DNA from: Bigelowiella natans CCMP2755
Taxonomy: Eukaryota; Cercozoa; Chlorarachniophyceae
Direction of reading: 5' to 3'
Assembly: GCA_000320545.1 (NCBI GenBank)
Contig: ADNK01002679.1
Location: 1 to 59,267 of the forward strand
Length of the DNA: 59,267 nt
In this document: positions 23,519-34,752 of the stretch, piece after piece
Layout: the number at the start of each line of letters is the position of its first letter
Position numbering within the stretch: the first letter of the stretch is position 1
Notes under the pieces: generated by a model
Database searches by the model: none
Seen by the model: the letters and a program-made list of their open reading frames with translations, nothing else
What the model was told of the DNA's origin: nothing
Translations under genes and position numbers: made by a program

Positions 23519-25018
23519 TATAATCCAATTGGAAAATAATGAAATGTCCATCTTCAACACCATTCGCACTCCAAGATCGTTTGGTAAAATTTTGTAAAAC
23601 TTTTAGCTTCAATCTTCTGTCATGCCTAGATGCACCTGTTATTTCAGGATGATGACCATCATGTTTGCAAGGAGCTCATTGTCGCGCACATCTAGATGAA
23701 CAAAGTCACACGCAGCAACGCCTTGGATGTGAATGCAACTGTTTCTTTGCAGTTCCGCTGCTTTCACTGTGGTGACCGCATGTCCAGCACTGGAATCGAG
23801 TGAATGCAAAACAACTCGCCTTGGCAATCAAAAACATTGATTTGTTCGAATCAGTGATCTAGCTAGCTAGGACTCTGACTAGCTGGGGCTGCACGTGTTG
23901 GTGCGATGAAAGCAGCCGGCTGAGATTGCTGTGGCACAGCGTGGGTGGCATGGACGGTGTCACCAAAGGAGCAAGTTGAAAGTTGAAGCCTTGCTAGCTG
24001 TGTGCTCATCAAGTTTTGTTGTGATGTGAGTGTCACGAGCTCTGTCAATCACCTTGGGCTGAGAGTTCCACTCCCCCACCTGCCCAAACATGCACGTGTT
24101 GTGAGCAGTCTTGCTCAAAGCAGTGTTTCCCAAAGTGTCACGATCACTCCAAGTTGACGAATGGAATGAATGAAGGGTTTGGATGCAATTGGAGCACTTG
24201 ACAGATCATCGGCTGCCACATTTTCAATCGAATGAAACGTTGCAGTGAAAATGTGTTGCGAGCACAATGTGCCCGTGGCAGATGATCGTGGAGCGCCATT
24301 CGTGGATTTGTGCGAAAATCATGTCCATTTTCAAGTCACACCATCACAACGGGATTCTGTCTTTGCTACAATCATGAGAAAACAACTTGCTGAACATTGG
24401 CAAAAAAGACAGGCTTCAAGTTTAATGCATGTTCGTTGTCTCTCAGAGCAGGTGCCCTGTTTTGTCAACCGACTTTCGAAAGTCGCGTGGCAAGCACGAG
24501 CGTACGCGCAAAGCTCCGACTCTGTGGCTTCAGTTCTTGGAAACTGGCTTGTTGTTGTTGTCGCACCATTAAAAATATGACCCGTTTCTTGTTTGTGATT
24601 GTGCATCTGAGGGAAGAAGACACTGTACCCATGTCGGCAGCCACGCGACAAGAGGGCACTATGTACCAAGCCCAAATTTTTAAACGGTAGAGCACCAGTT
24701 GGACCACGAACGCATTTAATTATATGTGTAAGACAATATTCGCAGTAATCATAAATAGTAAAAGGATCGCAATCTACTAGATCTACAGCACGAGTGAGGG
24801 AGAACTATTTAGATCTTACATCGGGTTTCAGATCCATCGGTTTTCCAGCCACTGAGCATGGAGTATGAAAACGCAAATGCGCCGTTAAAAACTAAGTCGC
24901 GATGTTGAAATAGACTGTCGTTTAATTTTGTTTGATTTATGTTTGTGCTGTACACGAACACAAACTCAAAGTGCCTTACCGTCTGAGTTGCAGAAACCAA
25001 ACTCAAGGCTGAGACGAC
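23519..25018. other. Intergenic region upstream of NOX copy 2
   Basis: 1.5 kb with no supported gene. The first 500 bases, the 3' flank of the AP2-like gene, contain CTAGCTAGCTAGG near 23861 and related words; these thin out toward the NOX start. Overlapping frames on both strands at 24245-24707 have no domain signature. Confidence 0.45.
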
Positions 25019-27706
25019 ATGGCGGTTTACCAGGTGTGCAGATAGTACATTCTACTTTTTCGTTATTGGTAGTTAATTTTGCTTGTTGGAATAGGCACAA
25101 TGGAATTTCCAAGCCACCGAGCAGGATCAATTATCCATGCAAAAAGGCGATCTGATCACTCTTTTGAGGAAAGATGAATCTGGCTGGTGGTTAGGTGAGA
25201 AGAAGCTTCCAAATGGGCAAGTTGTAGACGGGCTTTTTCCTGCAAACTACTGCAAGCCGGTGAATGGGTCCGTCTCTGGATCTTCTGGCGAATCTGTTAG
25301 CGATAAGATGGATAAGATGTACACCGGTCCATCTAGCAATTCGCTGTACAACAATCAAAACCAATCTGGTAGTGATCACATGCTTCTTGAAAAAAATGGC
25401 CACAAGACGTCTGATGTTGAACGAAGGCATATCAAGGAGCTGAAGGAGAAGAACCAAAAACCTATTTCAAGAACTGTATTCCGTGTGTACGCTCATAAAC
25501 AAATTAAGTATGGTGCTGCTGTTGCATTGGTATCTTTCGGTCTTCTTGGCGTTCACTTTGGCCTTGCCGCAAGGGTAGAAAAAGAAGTTTGGCATATGTT
25601 GAGAATCATATTTCAAACTATAATTTCCAATATTAGGTTGAAGGATCTGGATTCATGGATGTTATTCTGGGAATTGTTGCAGCAGGAGTTGGCATTCTTT
25701 TCTCCACTTGGGAGAGTATGCACCATGGTGCACCTTTGACGGATATGTTCCCTCTCCGTGCATTAATGTGGACCGTCATGGCTGGTGTTTGTTTTGTGTC
25801 TTTTCCCCTTTGGACAGCTGGATTATTTCTCCTCGTTGCCTCGATGATTGACGTTATTGGTTTTCTGAAGGAGGAACCCTATAATCCTCCGAAGCAGCGC
25901 CGTAAGACGCAAAAAGAAAGAGAGGTTGCCGAATATGCTGCACCCGAAAACTTCTGTGATTGGGTGAAGTCATTCTTTATCAGTAAGTACGAAGAGAACA
26001 AGCTTCAACGTATGATCTTCTGCGCAGTTTACATCGGTGCTAATATCGGTTTCGCTATTTATACATTTTTCCTTTGGTTGGGAATCGTGAACGCTATGCC
26101 AGAGGAAGATCGATTGACAATTTGGGTGGTATTCGCAAGACTTTTCGGAGCATTTATTAACTTAAACTCTCCTCTACTTCTCATCCCTGTTTGCCGTACG
26201 ATTATTCGGATCTTGTATAACATAGCAACTTCAGAGGAAACGCGTGGGGCTAAAGCTCTAAGAGTCTTTTTCGCTTTTGTCCCTCTCGACAAAGCAATCT
26301 TGTTGCATAGAACTGCTGCCAAAGTATCTCTTATGGGGGTCATCGGCCACACTATATTCCACTTCATCAATTACCAGGCTCGCCCAGATCAAACCGTACG
26401 AGCTGTTGGATTATGGCCATTTTACTCTGGAATCGTGTTGCTGATGATTTGCCAGATGCTTTATCATGGAGCATTTGAGGACGTCAAAAGACCTAACTTT
26501 GAAATATTTTGGTATTCACACCACCTTTTCATCCCATACTTTTTGCTTATCATTACTCACGGAGCCATGGGACTAAACCTGTTTTTCACTCTACTGTTGA
26601 CTGTCCCAGCGTTTTTGTACATCACTGAGCGTATTCTTAGAGAAGTACGTGCTAAACGCGAAGTTGCCGTGACCTCCGTCACTACTATGGAGCCAAATCT
26701 CTTGGCAATCGAATTTGATAAGGAATCTGCTTTCGGTCCAGCTGGTTACCGTGAAGGCCAGTATGTTTTCGTAAACTGTCCGAGTGTCAAGCCTTTGGAG
26801 TGGCATCCATTTACCATCTCATCCCCCCCCCAAAAGGATACATTTTCTCTTCATATTCAAGTTCAAGGGCCTGGCAGTTAGACTGAGGGTGTTAGAAATC
26901 ACCTTTGCAGCATGCGTCCCGAGGGTAAAACATTTCACGAATTTCATCGTAGAAATGCCGAAGGCCAGCTTGTCAAAGGGAGAATTTATGGCCCTAACGA
27001 AAAGCAAATTCTCCTCATTGATGGTCCACACTCTGCTCCTACACAGCATATGACTGAGTACGAGGTTGCCATTATTGCTGGAGCTGGTATTGGCCTTACT
27101 CCTGTTGTGGCGTGCACCGAGTCTATTGTATACCATCGATGGAAATATGGTCTTGGAAAGGTGTATCCAGCTCATACTCATTTCTTTTGGGTTGTTAGCT
27201 ACAGGGATATCGAGGCTTATCGTTGGTTTATCTCCAAAGTAACTGAATGTCAACGTGCAGTTTCTAATATGAGAAGCAAGGGTGATACGATGAAGGGAAA
27301 AACTTGGAATTTCCACATCTTTATTACGTCAGTTCCAAAGACGATCAACCAGACTCATGTGCAAGAAGCTATGATTGGTATTAAAAGAAATGATTTCTGG
27401 GGTAGGCAGAGTGTTCACGATATGAAGACTCTCCAGGAAAAGTCCTCCTTCGAAAAAAAAGAGCTCTTTGCTTACATGCTGAACCCCACAGAAACTGAGA
27501 AAAAGTTCAATGATGTACGAGTTGTGAAGGGAAGGCCAAAGTGGGATCCAATCTTCCAAAGTATTGCTAAGATGCATCCGAAGAAGAACGTGGGTGTTAT
27601 GTTCTGTGGAAATCCATTCATTGGAAAGGATTTGAAGAAGATGTGCATTCGGTACAGCTCCGTTGAGCGTGGCCAACTTTTCCGTCTTCATAAAGAAAAT
27701 TTTTAA
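25019..27706 (+). pseudogene. SH3 domain-NADPH oxidase fusion (copy 2) with in-frame TAG
   Basis: A paralogue of the minus-strand NOX with matching architecture. Exons 25019-25033 (MAVYQ), 25095-25574 (SH3: AQWNFQATEQDQLSMQKGD, SGWWLGE, GLFPANYC, then a TM segment) and 25637-27706 (ferric-reductase core, FAD site HPFTISSPPQ, NADPH site GAGIGLTPVVA, MFCGN, end FRLHKENF). Frame is intact for 854 codons except a TAG at 26879-26881, between GPGS and TEGVR, where copy 1 has TGG (Trp). Termination there would remove most of the FAD/NADPH-binding half. Everything downstream is conserved with no other lesion, so the stop is very recent, a polymorphism, a sequencing or assembly error, or is read through. 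TAG serves as the stop of other genes here, so general codon reassignment is unlikely. A truncated gene is the alternative to pseudogene. Confidence 0.88.
26879..26881 (+). other. In-frame TAG replacing conserved Trp codon in NOX copy 2
   Basis: GGC AGT TAG ACT GAG here aligns with the copy 1 codons for GSWTE. A single G-to-A change explains it. A nine-C run lies about 50 bases upstream, but the frame is intact across it. Confidence 0.95.
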
Positions 27707-28325
27707 GGCGTGTTTGCACTGCGACATCGTGGTAATTTATAATCTTTAATTTTGAAAATGCCAATGACGTAAAGTTTTTTAATCATGATCAAATTCTGAA
27801 CAGTAATGTACTCAAAAACACGCTGTAAATTTCTCGCATCTCTCGTACTAGCGTAGCGAGTATCACGATGTGTGTGCCCAATTCTAGAATTGCGCATGCT
27901 AGCTAGCTAGTGCGTGTGCTAGTGTGTTGGGCTGCGTTGTTGCAATCTTCAGGTCCTACTTTTGTCACTGCTGCACTGATTGGCCATGCTAGCATGGCAG
28001 ACACCTAGCTAGCTAGATCTAGAGATGGAACGGCTGTGTCGGCACATTTAGACATGTCAAATGTGTGTTCTTGTGCATGTTGTGATGCAAGATACAAGCT
28101 AGCAAGTGACATTTGTCGCCAAAGCTGGAAAGCATTTCATCATTGTCATCTAGTCATTCTAGCATTGTCGTTGCGCAAACTCGCTAGCTCGCGCAGTTGC
28201 AACGCTCCAGCTAGCATAGCTTGCGCTCCATGCAGCTTTGCGATGCATTGCCATGATTGCACCAAACTAGAAAGCCAGCAGCCAGAAAGGCCATGCTAGC
28301 ATGATTTTGAGCGATGTGAATTGAA
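27707..28325. other. Palindrome-word-rich island downstream of NOX copy 2
   Basis: No gene supported. Dense CTAG/GCTAGCTAG/CATGCTAGCATG words, for example GCTAGCTAGCTAG near 27899-27911 and CTAGCTAGCTAGATCTAG near 28006-28023. Confidence 0.6.
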
Positions 28326-28625
28326 GCAACAATGAACAATGAACAATGAACAAAGCGTTGATCAAATCTACATGCGCCAGAACCACATGGAAGACAGGAA
28401 CAATGAACAATGAACAATGAACAAAGCGTTGATCAAAAACTACATGCGCCAGAACCACATGGGAGACAGGCATTTGCACGCAGCAGAGCCTCAACAACAC
28501 TCGTTGCAAGGACTTGTCAGCACCCTGTTGGTGAAGAGACACAAAAAATCAGCTGCAACCCATCAGAGGCACACTCCAAGGCTGCGTGAAGGGATGAGAA
28601 CACCATGGCCACTCATCTGAAATGC
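28326..28625. repeat. Dispersed repeat, copy 1 (AATGAAC runs plus shared 3' block)
   Basis: Short runs of AATGAAC/ACAATGA precede AAAGCGTTGATCAAA, GCGCCAGAACCACATGG and then a block containing CAACAACACTCGTTGCAAGG, ACTTGTCAGCACCCTGTTGG and CATCAGAGGC. The AATGAAC-GTTGATCA-CCACATGG module occurs twice here. The same order recurs at about 55505-55950 in the same orientation. It has no coding capacity that I can support. Confidence 0.85.
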
Positions 28626-29221
28626 CGGAGACGGAACAAGGGATGAAATTGGCATGGATGCCGATTGATGGTGCCGTTGCAATGTGAATTGCTTGGAACT
28701 AAAGCTGGCATCTTGGATGCCGAACAGCAGCAAAATTGTCAAGCAGGACAATGGTTCGACGGAAAGCCCTGTCGATTTCTTTGTCAGTCGAAGGGACACC
28801 AGATGTGGCCCCCAAAGCAAGGCAGAACTTGTCAGGAAGCAACCAATCTAGCAGTCTAGCAGTGTGTGCATCAGTGGTGGAATCGGAATTTTCCAGCGAC
28901 AACAAAAAAGCTAGTCGCATTTGAAAAATCCCTTTCCATTGCACTACTAGTGCTGCCAGATCCGAAGCCGAAGCCCGAAGCCTGGCTGGCTTCCTGTTCA
29001 TTTCCTGAACACAGCAGTTTTCAATCATGCGACAATAAAAAATGCATTAATTAGTAGAAATCACAGGGGACATCTCTTCGAAGACTTTGGTGCGGCCCAG
29101 CTGTCCGCTTGTTCCGATCCGAAGATTCCCCTCAGGCACACAGAACACTCTTCCATTCGTTTGGGAGCGTGGAGAACTCACTTGGAAAAGTCGCCTGGGT
29201 AAGCTCATTCAAACATGGACA
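28626..29221. other. Intergenic region upstream of the 2OG oxygenase gene
   Basis: No supported gene. A minus-strand frame at 28699-29028 (109 codons) is open but matches nothing I recognise and has comparable frames on the other strand. It may be degenerate mobile-element sequence that follows the dispersed repeat. Confidence 0.35.
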
Positions 29222-31882
29222 ATGGCGTCTCACGGGCTTTCGTCATCTCGCTCTTTTCGGAAGTTCATCGTCCTCTTAATGTCTCTGGCCTCGGTGAGGC
29301 TCCTCGCTCCGAAAAACCTTAGGACCAAGCGGAGATTAGCAGAGTCGCTCAGCGGGGGAAATCAGGACCATCAAAGCCTTGTATCGCCTCCAGAATCGTC
29401 GATGTCGGCGTCATCGTCGCAGCCTGTTCCTCTTCATGGAAGATTTCCGACTGTACCAAGTTTGCCCCTTCAAACTACTCGCGGAGTAGTGGAGACTACC
29501 GCGAAACCCCCGAGCCCCACTGGACGCGTACTACCACAGCAATCTCAAAATGTACGATAAAGTGTTGGTTTTATCGAATTGTCGCGTTTTCCCACAAAAA
29601 CTTTTATACGATTCATTCTAAGTGCTTGTTGCCTCGCCCCCATCTTTCACAGGCTATGAGCCGTGAAGCATTGCTTCCGTCACCAAACGTAGCCGCTCTC
29701 AATCTTGAAGACTTCAGGAGAAATATGGACAGGCATGGTGGCGCCCCCCCCCCCCCCCCTTCCCCTATTTTATCCCGCCTTTATCAACAAATATTTATTC
29801 GATATATTCCGATTTTCCATTCTTCTTCTTACGGCCTCCTCCCTAGGTTACCACGTAATTGACAACGCACTTCGGAAAAGCTGGTGTGACCAGGTATGAG
29901 TTGCGTTGATGATACCACAGATGCGACCGATGTGCATAGCATGCGTGCATGTGCTTCAGGTGGGGGGGGGGGGGAGGGGGCATAGGTGCGTACTTCGAAA
30001 GGCAAAGTACGTTCGTGATACTATGTTCCAAATGTGGGCAATGACGAACCAGGTATCTGAGGAATTGGAGAGGTTGAAGCCTGCAATGCGTCCGGAGAAG
30101 GTCTTTAGATACGTTCTTTTCTGTTAATAAACGGCGAAAGAGCTTAGGCTCCTTCAGCTTTCCTGCTACTCTGCGGTGACTACATTGTGCATTGTGGAAA
30201 CGTTAGTAGAACTACTCTGAGACCGCCTACTTGTAGTCGTATCAACGATGGTGTTGTTGCAAGGTCTTTCTACACGAGATTCAATCCGGGTCAAGCGTCA
30301 GTGATCTCAAATTAGGCACGGTTGCTGGTACACTGCAAGGTACGAGAGAGTACTGTGCTAACATCGAGACATTAGGCGATGATGGTGGCTTGTGAGACGT
30401 AAAACTCATTTCATCTGCAGATGTACGCACCTACACACAAGTGACTATGAGAGAGTGTGTAAGTGGGTATGAGTGTGCGCGCGTGTGTGTGTATGTGTGT
30501 GTGTCTCGCAATAAGAATGAAAATCGATGATGACGTTATTAAGGAATCGATTCCATTGATTTGGTGAGGAATCGGACATACCAGGACATCTCTGAGGTAG
30601 GTTTTATAATGCCATGCAGAAGTGGCAGCTAGCACACAATACAACGATGGTGATGATGATGATGCTCACAGTCGTTTTGTAGTGTAAGTGACAAAGATTG
30701 CCCAGTTTACAAAGCACCGATAAATCCTTATTTTCCTCCGTGCAAATGATAATGCTGACGTATTCCTCTCCCTTGCATCGATCGAGGCTATGTTAATCGT
30801 TGTTCTTCACCCGCCGATTGATACCATTATAATAATTATTGTCATCTATGTAGACGGCTCTTAACGGAGTCGAGATGTTGCTGGGAGAGAGAGAAATGAG
30901 GTAGTCGTGTTCAGGCAGTGCTGACAGCGGGGAGGAGAGGAAGAGAAGGGAGGAGGAGGAGGAGGAGGAGGAATCGAAGACGCCTCTAGTGCGTTAATAT
31001 CCAAAAACCGCTAAGTTATTTGACAAATACTCGTTTGATACCCACATCAATCTCGCATTAGATCTTTGGTCCTATCCTTGAATCACAAATTTCCTGAGGT
31101 AAGGATTTTAGAGTATATCCGTGTATGTTGCGCAAGGAAACGCTGAAGAAGAAGAAGAAGAAGAAGAAGAAGAAGAAGAGGACCCGTGGAGAGAAAGTAT
31201 ATGTATGTGCTGAGAAGCAAGAAACGTTGTGTTGATTCACACTATGCTGCGGCACCTCGTTGCTGCTTCGTAGCTGTGATAATTCAGAATCCCCCCCCCA
31301 AAAAAAAATCCCTTTTGCTTTCAATCGAAGCTTTTGCGGTTTTTGGCAGACAGTGAATCATAACGGTGTGTGCTGCATGGCCAGTAATCGTACCTATTTT
31401 CACCCACGCCAGTATTTTTGAGGGGGGGTTATCTATTTCGTGTGTGTATCTCGTCGTTTATATTCATAATCGTATCTGTCAATAGTACCGTCTCGAGGTA
31501 GGTGTGCTCGATGTCAAACTCCGCTATATAAATCCCGGTGAAGAGACATTGAGATTGAGAAGGGGGGGTTGGGCGGGGGGGGGGGGAATTTAGGAAAGAG
31601 AGATGTCCCTGGGATAAATGCCTCTTTTCAAGGAACATTCGTTAATTGTACACTCCTGATCCAATATTCTCACTTTATGACTGAAACCCCCCATAAATCT
31701 AGGAGAGAGCAAGGGCCAGCCGCTTCATTTCGATGTGGAGGAGAATCTGGGTAGGGGACTGGCCATATACCTTTGTCTCAGTAAGGTTGGAATGCGATTG
31801 ATGATGATGATGATGGTGGTGATAATGGTGATGAGACTCACAATTCGGGGATTTTTAGTAGAATTTTCTCACTTGCTCTTTC

Positions 31883-31922
<40 letters not shown>

Positions 31923-31934
31923 GATACGCATGTG

Positions 31935-31971
<37 letters not shown>

Positions 31972-31982
31972 CACTATATATT

Positions 31983-32020
<38 letters not shown>

Positions 32021-33000
32021 TACCCCTCCCCCTGAATTTCTGTAGGATTGGAGTGCAATGTACGACGGGCAGCTCAGAGTGCATCCATTCCCCTTCAAGC
32101 CAAAAGGTCCGCACAATGCAGCTAAACCGCCACTAATGCAGCAACAGCAGCACCCACAAAAACTGCTCTACTACTGCTACTGCTACTGCCATTTAACAAA
32201 GGATAACATCACAGCACCAAACTTTACCACCCCATCCTCTTGTAATTAAGAAAATAATTTCGGAACATTCTGAGAATCTACCACCTAGTAGAAGGACATA
32301 AAGCCCCTGATGAAGCCTCTGCTTCCGCCCCCTCGCTCCCCCCCTCCCACGTCCTCTTTGACACTCCTCGCGTTTAAACGATGATCCACTTGATGATGGC
32401 TTTTCTCGAATAGACGTCGCTCCAAGATACAACCGTATGGTTATATTTGACCCGACATTTCTTATGTCCCGCCTCATGCCTTCATCAAGCCCAAAGGAAG
32501 GATGGTGAGTTGCAAATACCGATGAGGATGACGATGACGATGACGATGACGATGATGATGATGATGATGATAATGAGGAGGAGGAGGAGGAGGAGAAGGA
32601 ATAGAAAGCTCTGCGATTTCCTAAAAGGACAAGAAAATACACACGTGTACATAGTAATAGACTCGTCAGCAAAACAAATTATTATTTATTTTTTATTTTT
32701 AAATTTGGGGTCTTCCTTGAGTTCTACTTTGATCGTCGTCGTAGGTGGTTGTGTATGTGGCTGAAAGGAGGACAGTTCCGCCCTCCTCAGAACATACCTT
32801 TGCCAGGTAGCACAGCAGCATTCTTCTTCTTCTTCCTCCTCCTCCTCCTCTCTCCTCTCTCCTTCTTCCCCTACTTTTTATTCATTACTTTTCTTCCTGG
32901 TTGTGGTGTTTATATAGCTGAGCTGAAGCAATCTTTGCGGTTTCTGTACGACGCACGGAAACGTGTTTACATTATGCGTGTTATCCTTCTCAGTGAGGTT

Positions 33001-33050
<50 letters not shown>

Positions 33051-33741
33051 CCCCCCCCCCCCTCCCCCTTCCCCTCTCCCTTTCTCTCTTCTTGATCATA
33101 GGTAGCTACCCCCTATCGCTGTTTTCTCGTCTATGAAGTGCATGTGCGTGGTTGAGGGCGGGGAGGCGTTGATCTAAACAATACCTCATAACAGTGCTTT
33201 CATCTTCTCTCACCTTTGCCTCCCCATAATAAACATCTCTTTCCTTATGATGCCGCACTCCAGAAAGAAGAGTCGGTACGGGAGTCTATACGCGGGTACT
33301 GTTATTCGTGTCTAGCTGATGTGTAGCTCAGCCCAAAGGGAATGAGCAGCTTTTCACGGCAAAACCTGATGGTTTCTGCTTATCCCTGTCGTTCCGCTGT
33401 GGGCTGCGTGAATAATCGCCGCTGATTGCATATCTATCATGGCTCCTTCCTACATCTTCATCTAGGCATAGCTCATGTTATTTTCTTTCGTCCTCCCCGC
33501 GTAGATTGTCCCCACGGACCATGGAAAATGTCGTGCGCGTATTCCACCAACAAGTAAGCGGATTCGTGCAATAATTCATCTATTATGAATACGAGTGCAT
33601 GTTGCCGGTTGTTCAAATCTTACCCCGTCTTCATCTTACTTCTCGGACGATCAGGCTCACCGCGTAGAGGCTGCATTTCCAACTGATTTCCTTCTACTTC
33701 TCAAAAAGCATTTGCCGCTGAACTACTTCCCCGGAGCTTGA
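29222..33741 (+). CDS. 2-oxoglutarate/Fe(II) oxygenase-like protein, about 18 exons
   Basis: Predicted member of the double-stranded beta-helix 2OG oxygenase superfamily (prolyl-hydroxylase-like). Start MASHGLSSSRSFRK with hydrophobic FIVLLMSLASV near residue 15, so a signal anchor is likely. Frame-matched exons: 29222-29551, 29653-29737, 29847-29893 (GYHVIDNALRKSWCDQ), 30053-30100 (VSEELERLKPAMRPEK), 30264-30339, several uncertain small exons in 30.5-31.5 kb, 31703-31785 (GQPLHFDVEENLGRGLAIYL), 32046-32106 (DWSAMYDGQLRVHPFPFKPK), 32414-32504 (DVAPRYNRMVIFDPTFLM), 32745-32806 (WLCMWLKGGQFRPP), 32918-32997, 33264-33295, 33505-33553 and 33655-33741 (ends LPLNYFPGA). The HxD iron motif is HFD. 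The distal His expected after the VIFDPTFLM strand is Ser (TCC, 32467-32469), and no Arg aligns with the 2OG-binding position, so activity is doubtful. Introns contain (GT)n, (GAA)n, (CT)n, (TA)n and (GAT)n. Confidence 0.82.
30955..33048. repeat. Microsatellites in introns of the 2OG oxygenase-like gene
   Basis: (GGA)n at about 30951-30972, (GAA)n at about 31145-31178, (CT)n at about 31889-31919, (GT)n at about 31938-31969, (TA)n at about 31989-32018, (GAT/GAC)n then (GGA)n at about 32522-32596, (TTC/TCC)n at about 32821-32850 and (CT)n with poly-C at about 33003-33062. None falls inside an assigned exon. Confidence 0.88.
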
Positions 33742-34752
33742 TAGATGCTTGTAAAGTGGCGAAGGATGCCAACCAATTGAACATGATCTCTTATGCATAA
33801 GTCATGTGTTACATCGGCTGGCATTGTTCGATCGTGCATAGGGTGCATGCAACTTCCTATGCATAGCCAACGTCTACTTGTCTGCGCCCTTGCACTGCAA
33901 AAGAAGCTTGTAACATTTAAAGCATGTGCATAGAGCGCTCGCCCAGAAAGTGTAATTCAAAATCGTAAAAGAAATAAAAGGCACGAATGTGGCATCGCAT
34001 GCGCATGCATGCTCTACTAGGGTGTAATCTGTAATCAGGCGGGCTGCTAGAGACACGTACAACAGAATACGCGTCTACCGGTGTGCACGGTTGTCGCATG
34101 TTAAGTAAAAAACAAATTTATCTAGCGGTAATCTACGATAGCGGACGTGCTCGCGCGTTTAATTGTGTTGTTCATGTTTCAATTACTAGATCACAGCATG
34201 CTAGCAAATTCATGAAGCATGTGCACGCATCGATCCTGCACATTGTGCGCATGTCTATCATCTGTCACGCACGATTGCCGCGTTTATTGCTGCAAGCCAC
34301 GTGCACATGACATCAATGTGCACCGAATAACCAGCTATTCGATTCTATCTAATGATTATTCTACACATCTATCTCACGCGTGCACACGCCTGAGATGCAC
34401 TACAATGCAACTGCCCAGCAGCAACGCATCGCATGCATGGCAGCATCGCAGATCGAGGGCACAATGCTGTGGCGCACGGTTGCACAGATTGCACAGGCAC
34501 ATTTCATTGACTATTGATGACAATGACAACGTTTCGTGTTAGTGTAGTGTAGCTTACCATATTTAGCGATGTATTTATCTTGTTTATCATAAATTTGTGC
34601 CTATAATTTACCCGCCAAATTTAAACGGTGCATGCTCGTATCAGCATGCTCATTTACTACATTTGGGGTGTCTATCCAATAGTTCAATCTTGTTTTCATT
34701 TCACAATTTCAAGTGCTCGAAAGTAGCAAATCATAACCGCTAAATACCATCG
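33742..34752. other. Palindrome-word-rich island between convergent gene ends
   Basis: About 1 kb between the 2OG oxygenase and MFS gene ends, with no supported gene. Rich in TGCATGC, CATGCATG, GCATGCTAGC and TCTAGC words (for example GCATGCGCATGCATGC near 33997-34012). Frames on both strands overlap and lack domains. Confidence 0.55.

Noticed and set aside
24245-24707. Open frames of 80-114 codons on both strands
   Set aside because: Frames overlap on opposite strands, none has a domain, and no splice pattern extends them.
26879-26881. Reassignment of TAG to an amino acid in this genome
   Set aside because: TAG is the natural terminator of the EF-hand gene and of both duplicated 648-residue genes.
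28326-28440. CRISPR-like array
   Set aside because: Repeats are short AATGAAC runs without unique equal-length spacers, and the DNA is eukaryotic.
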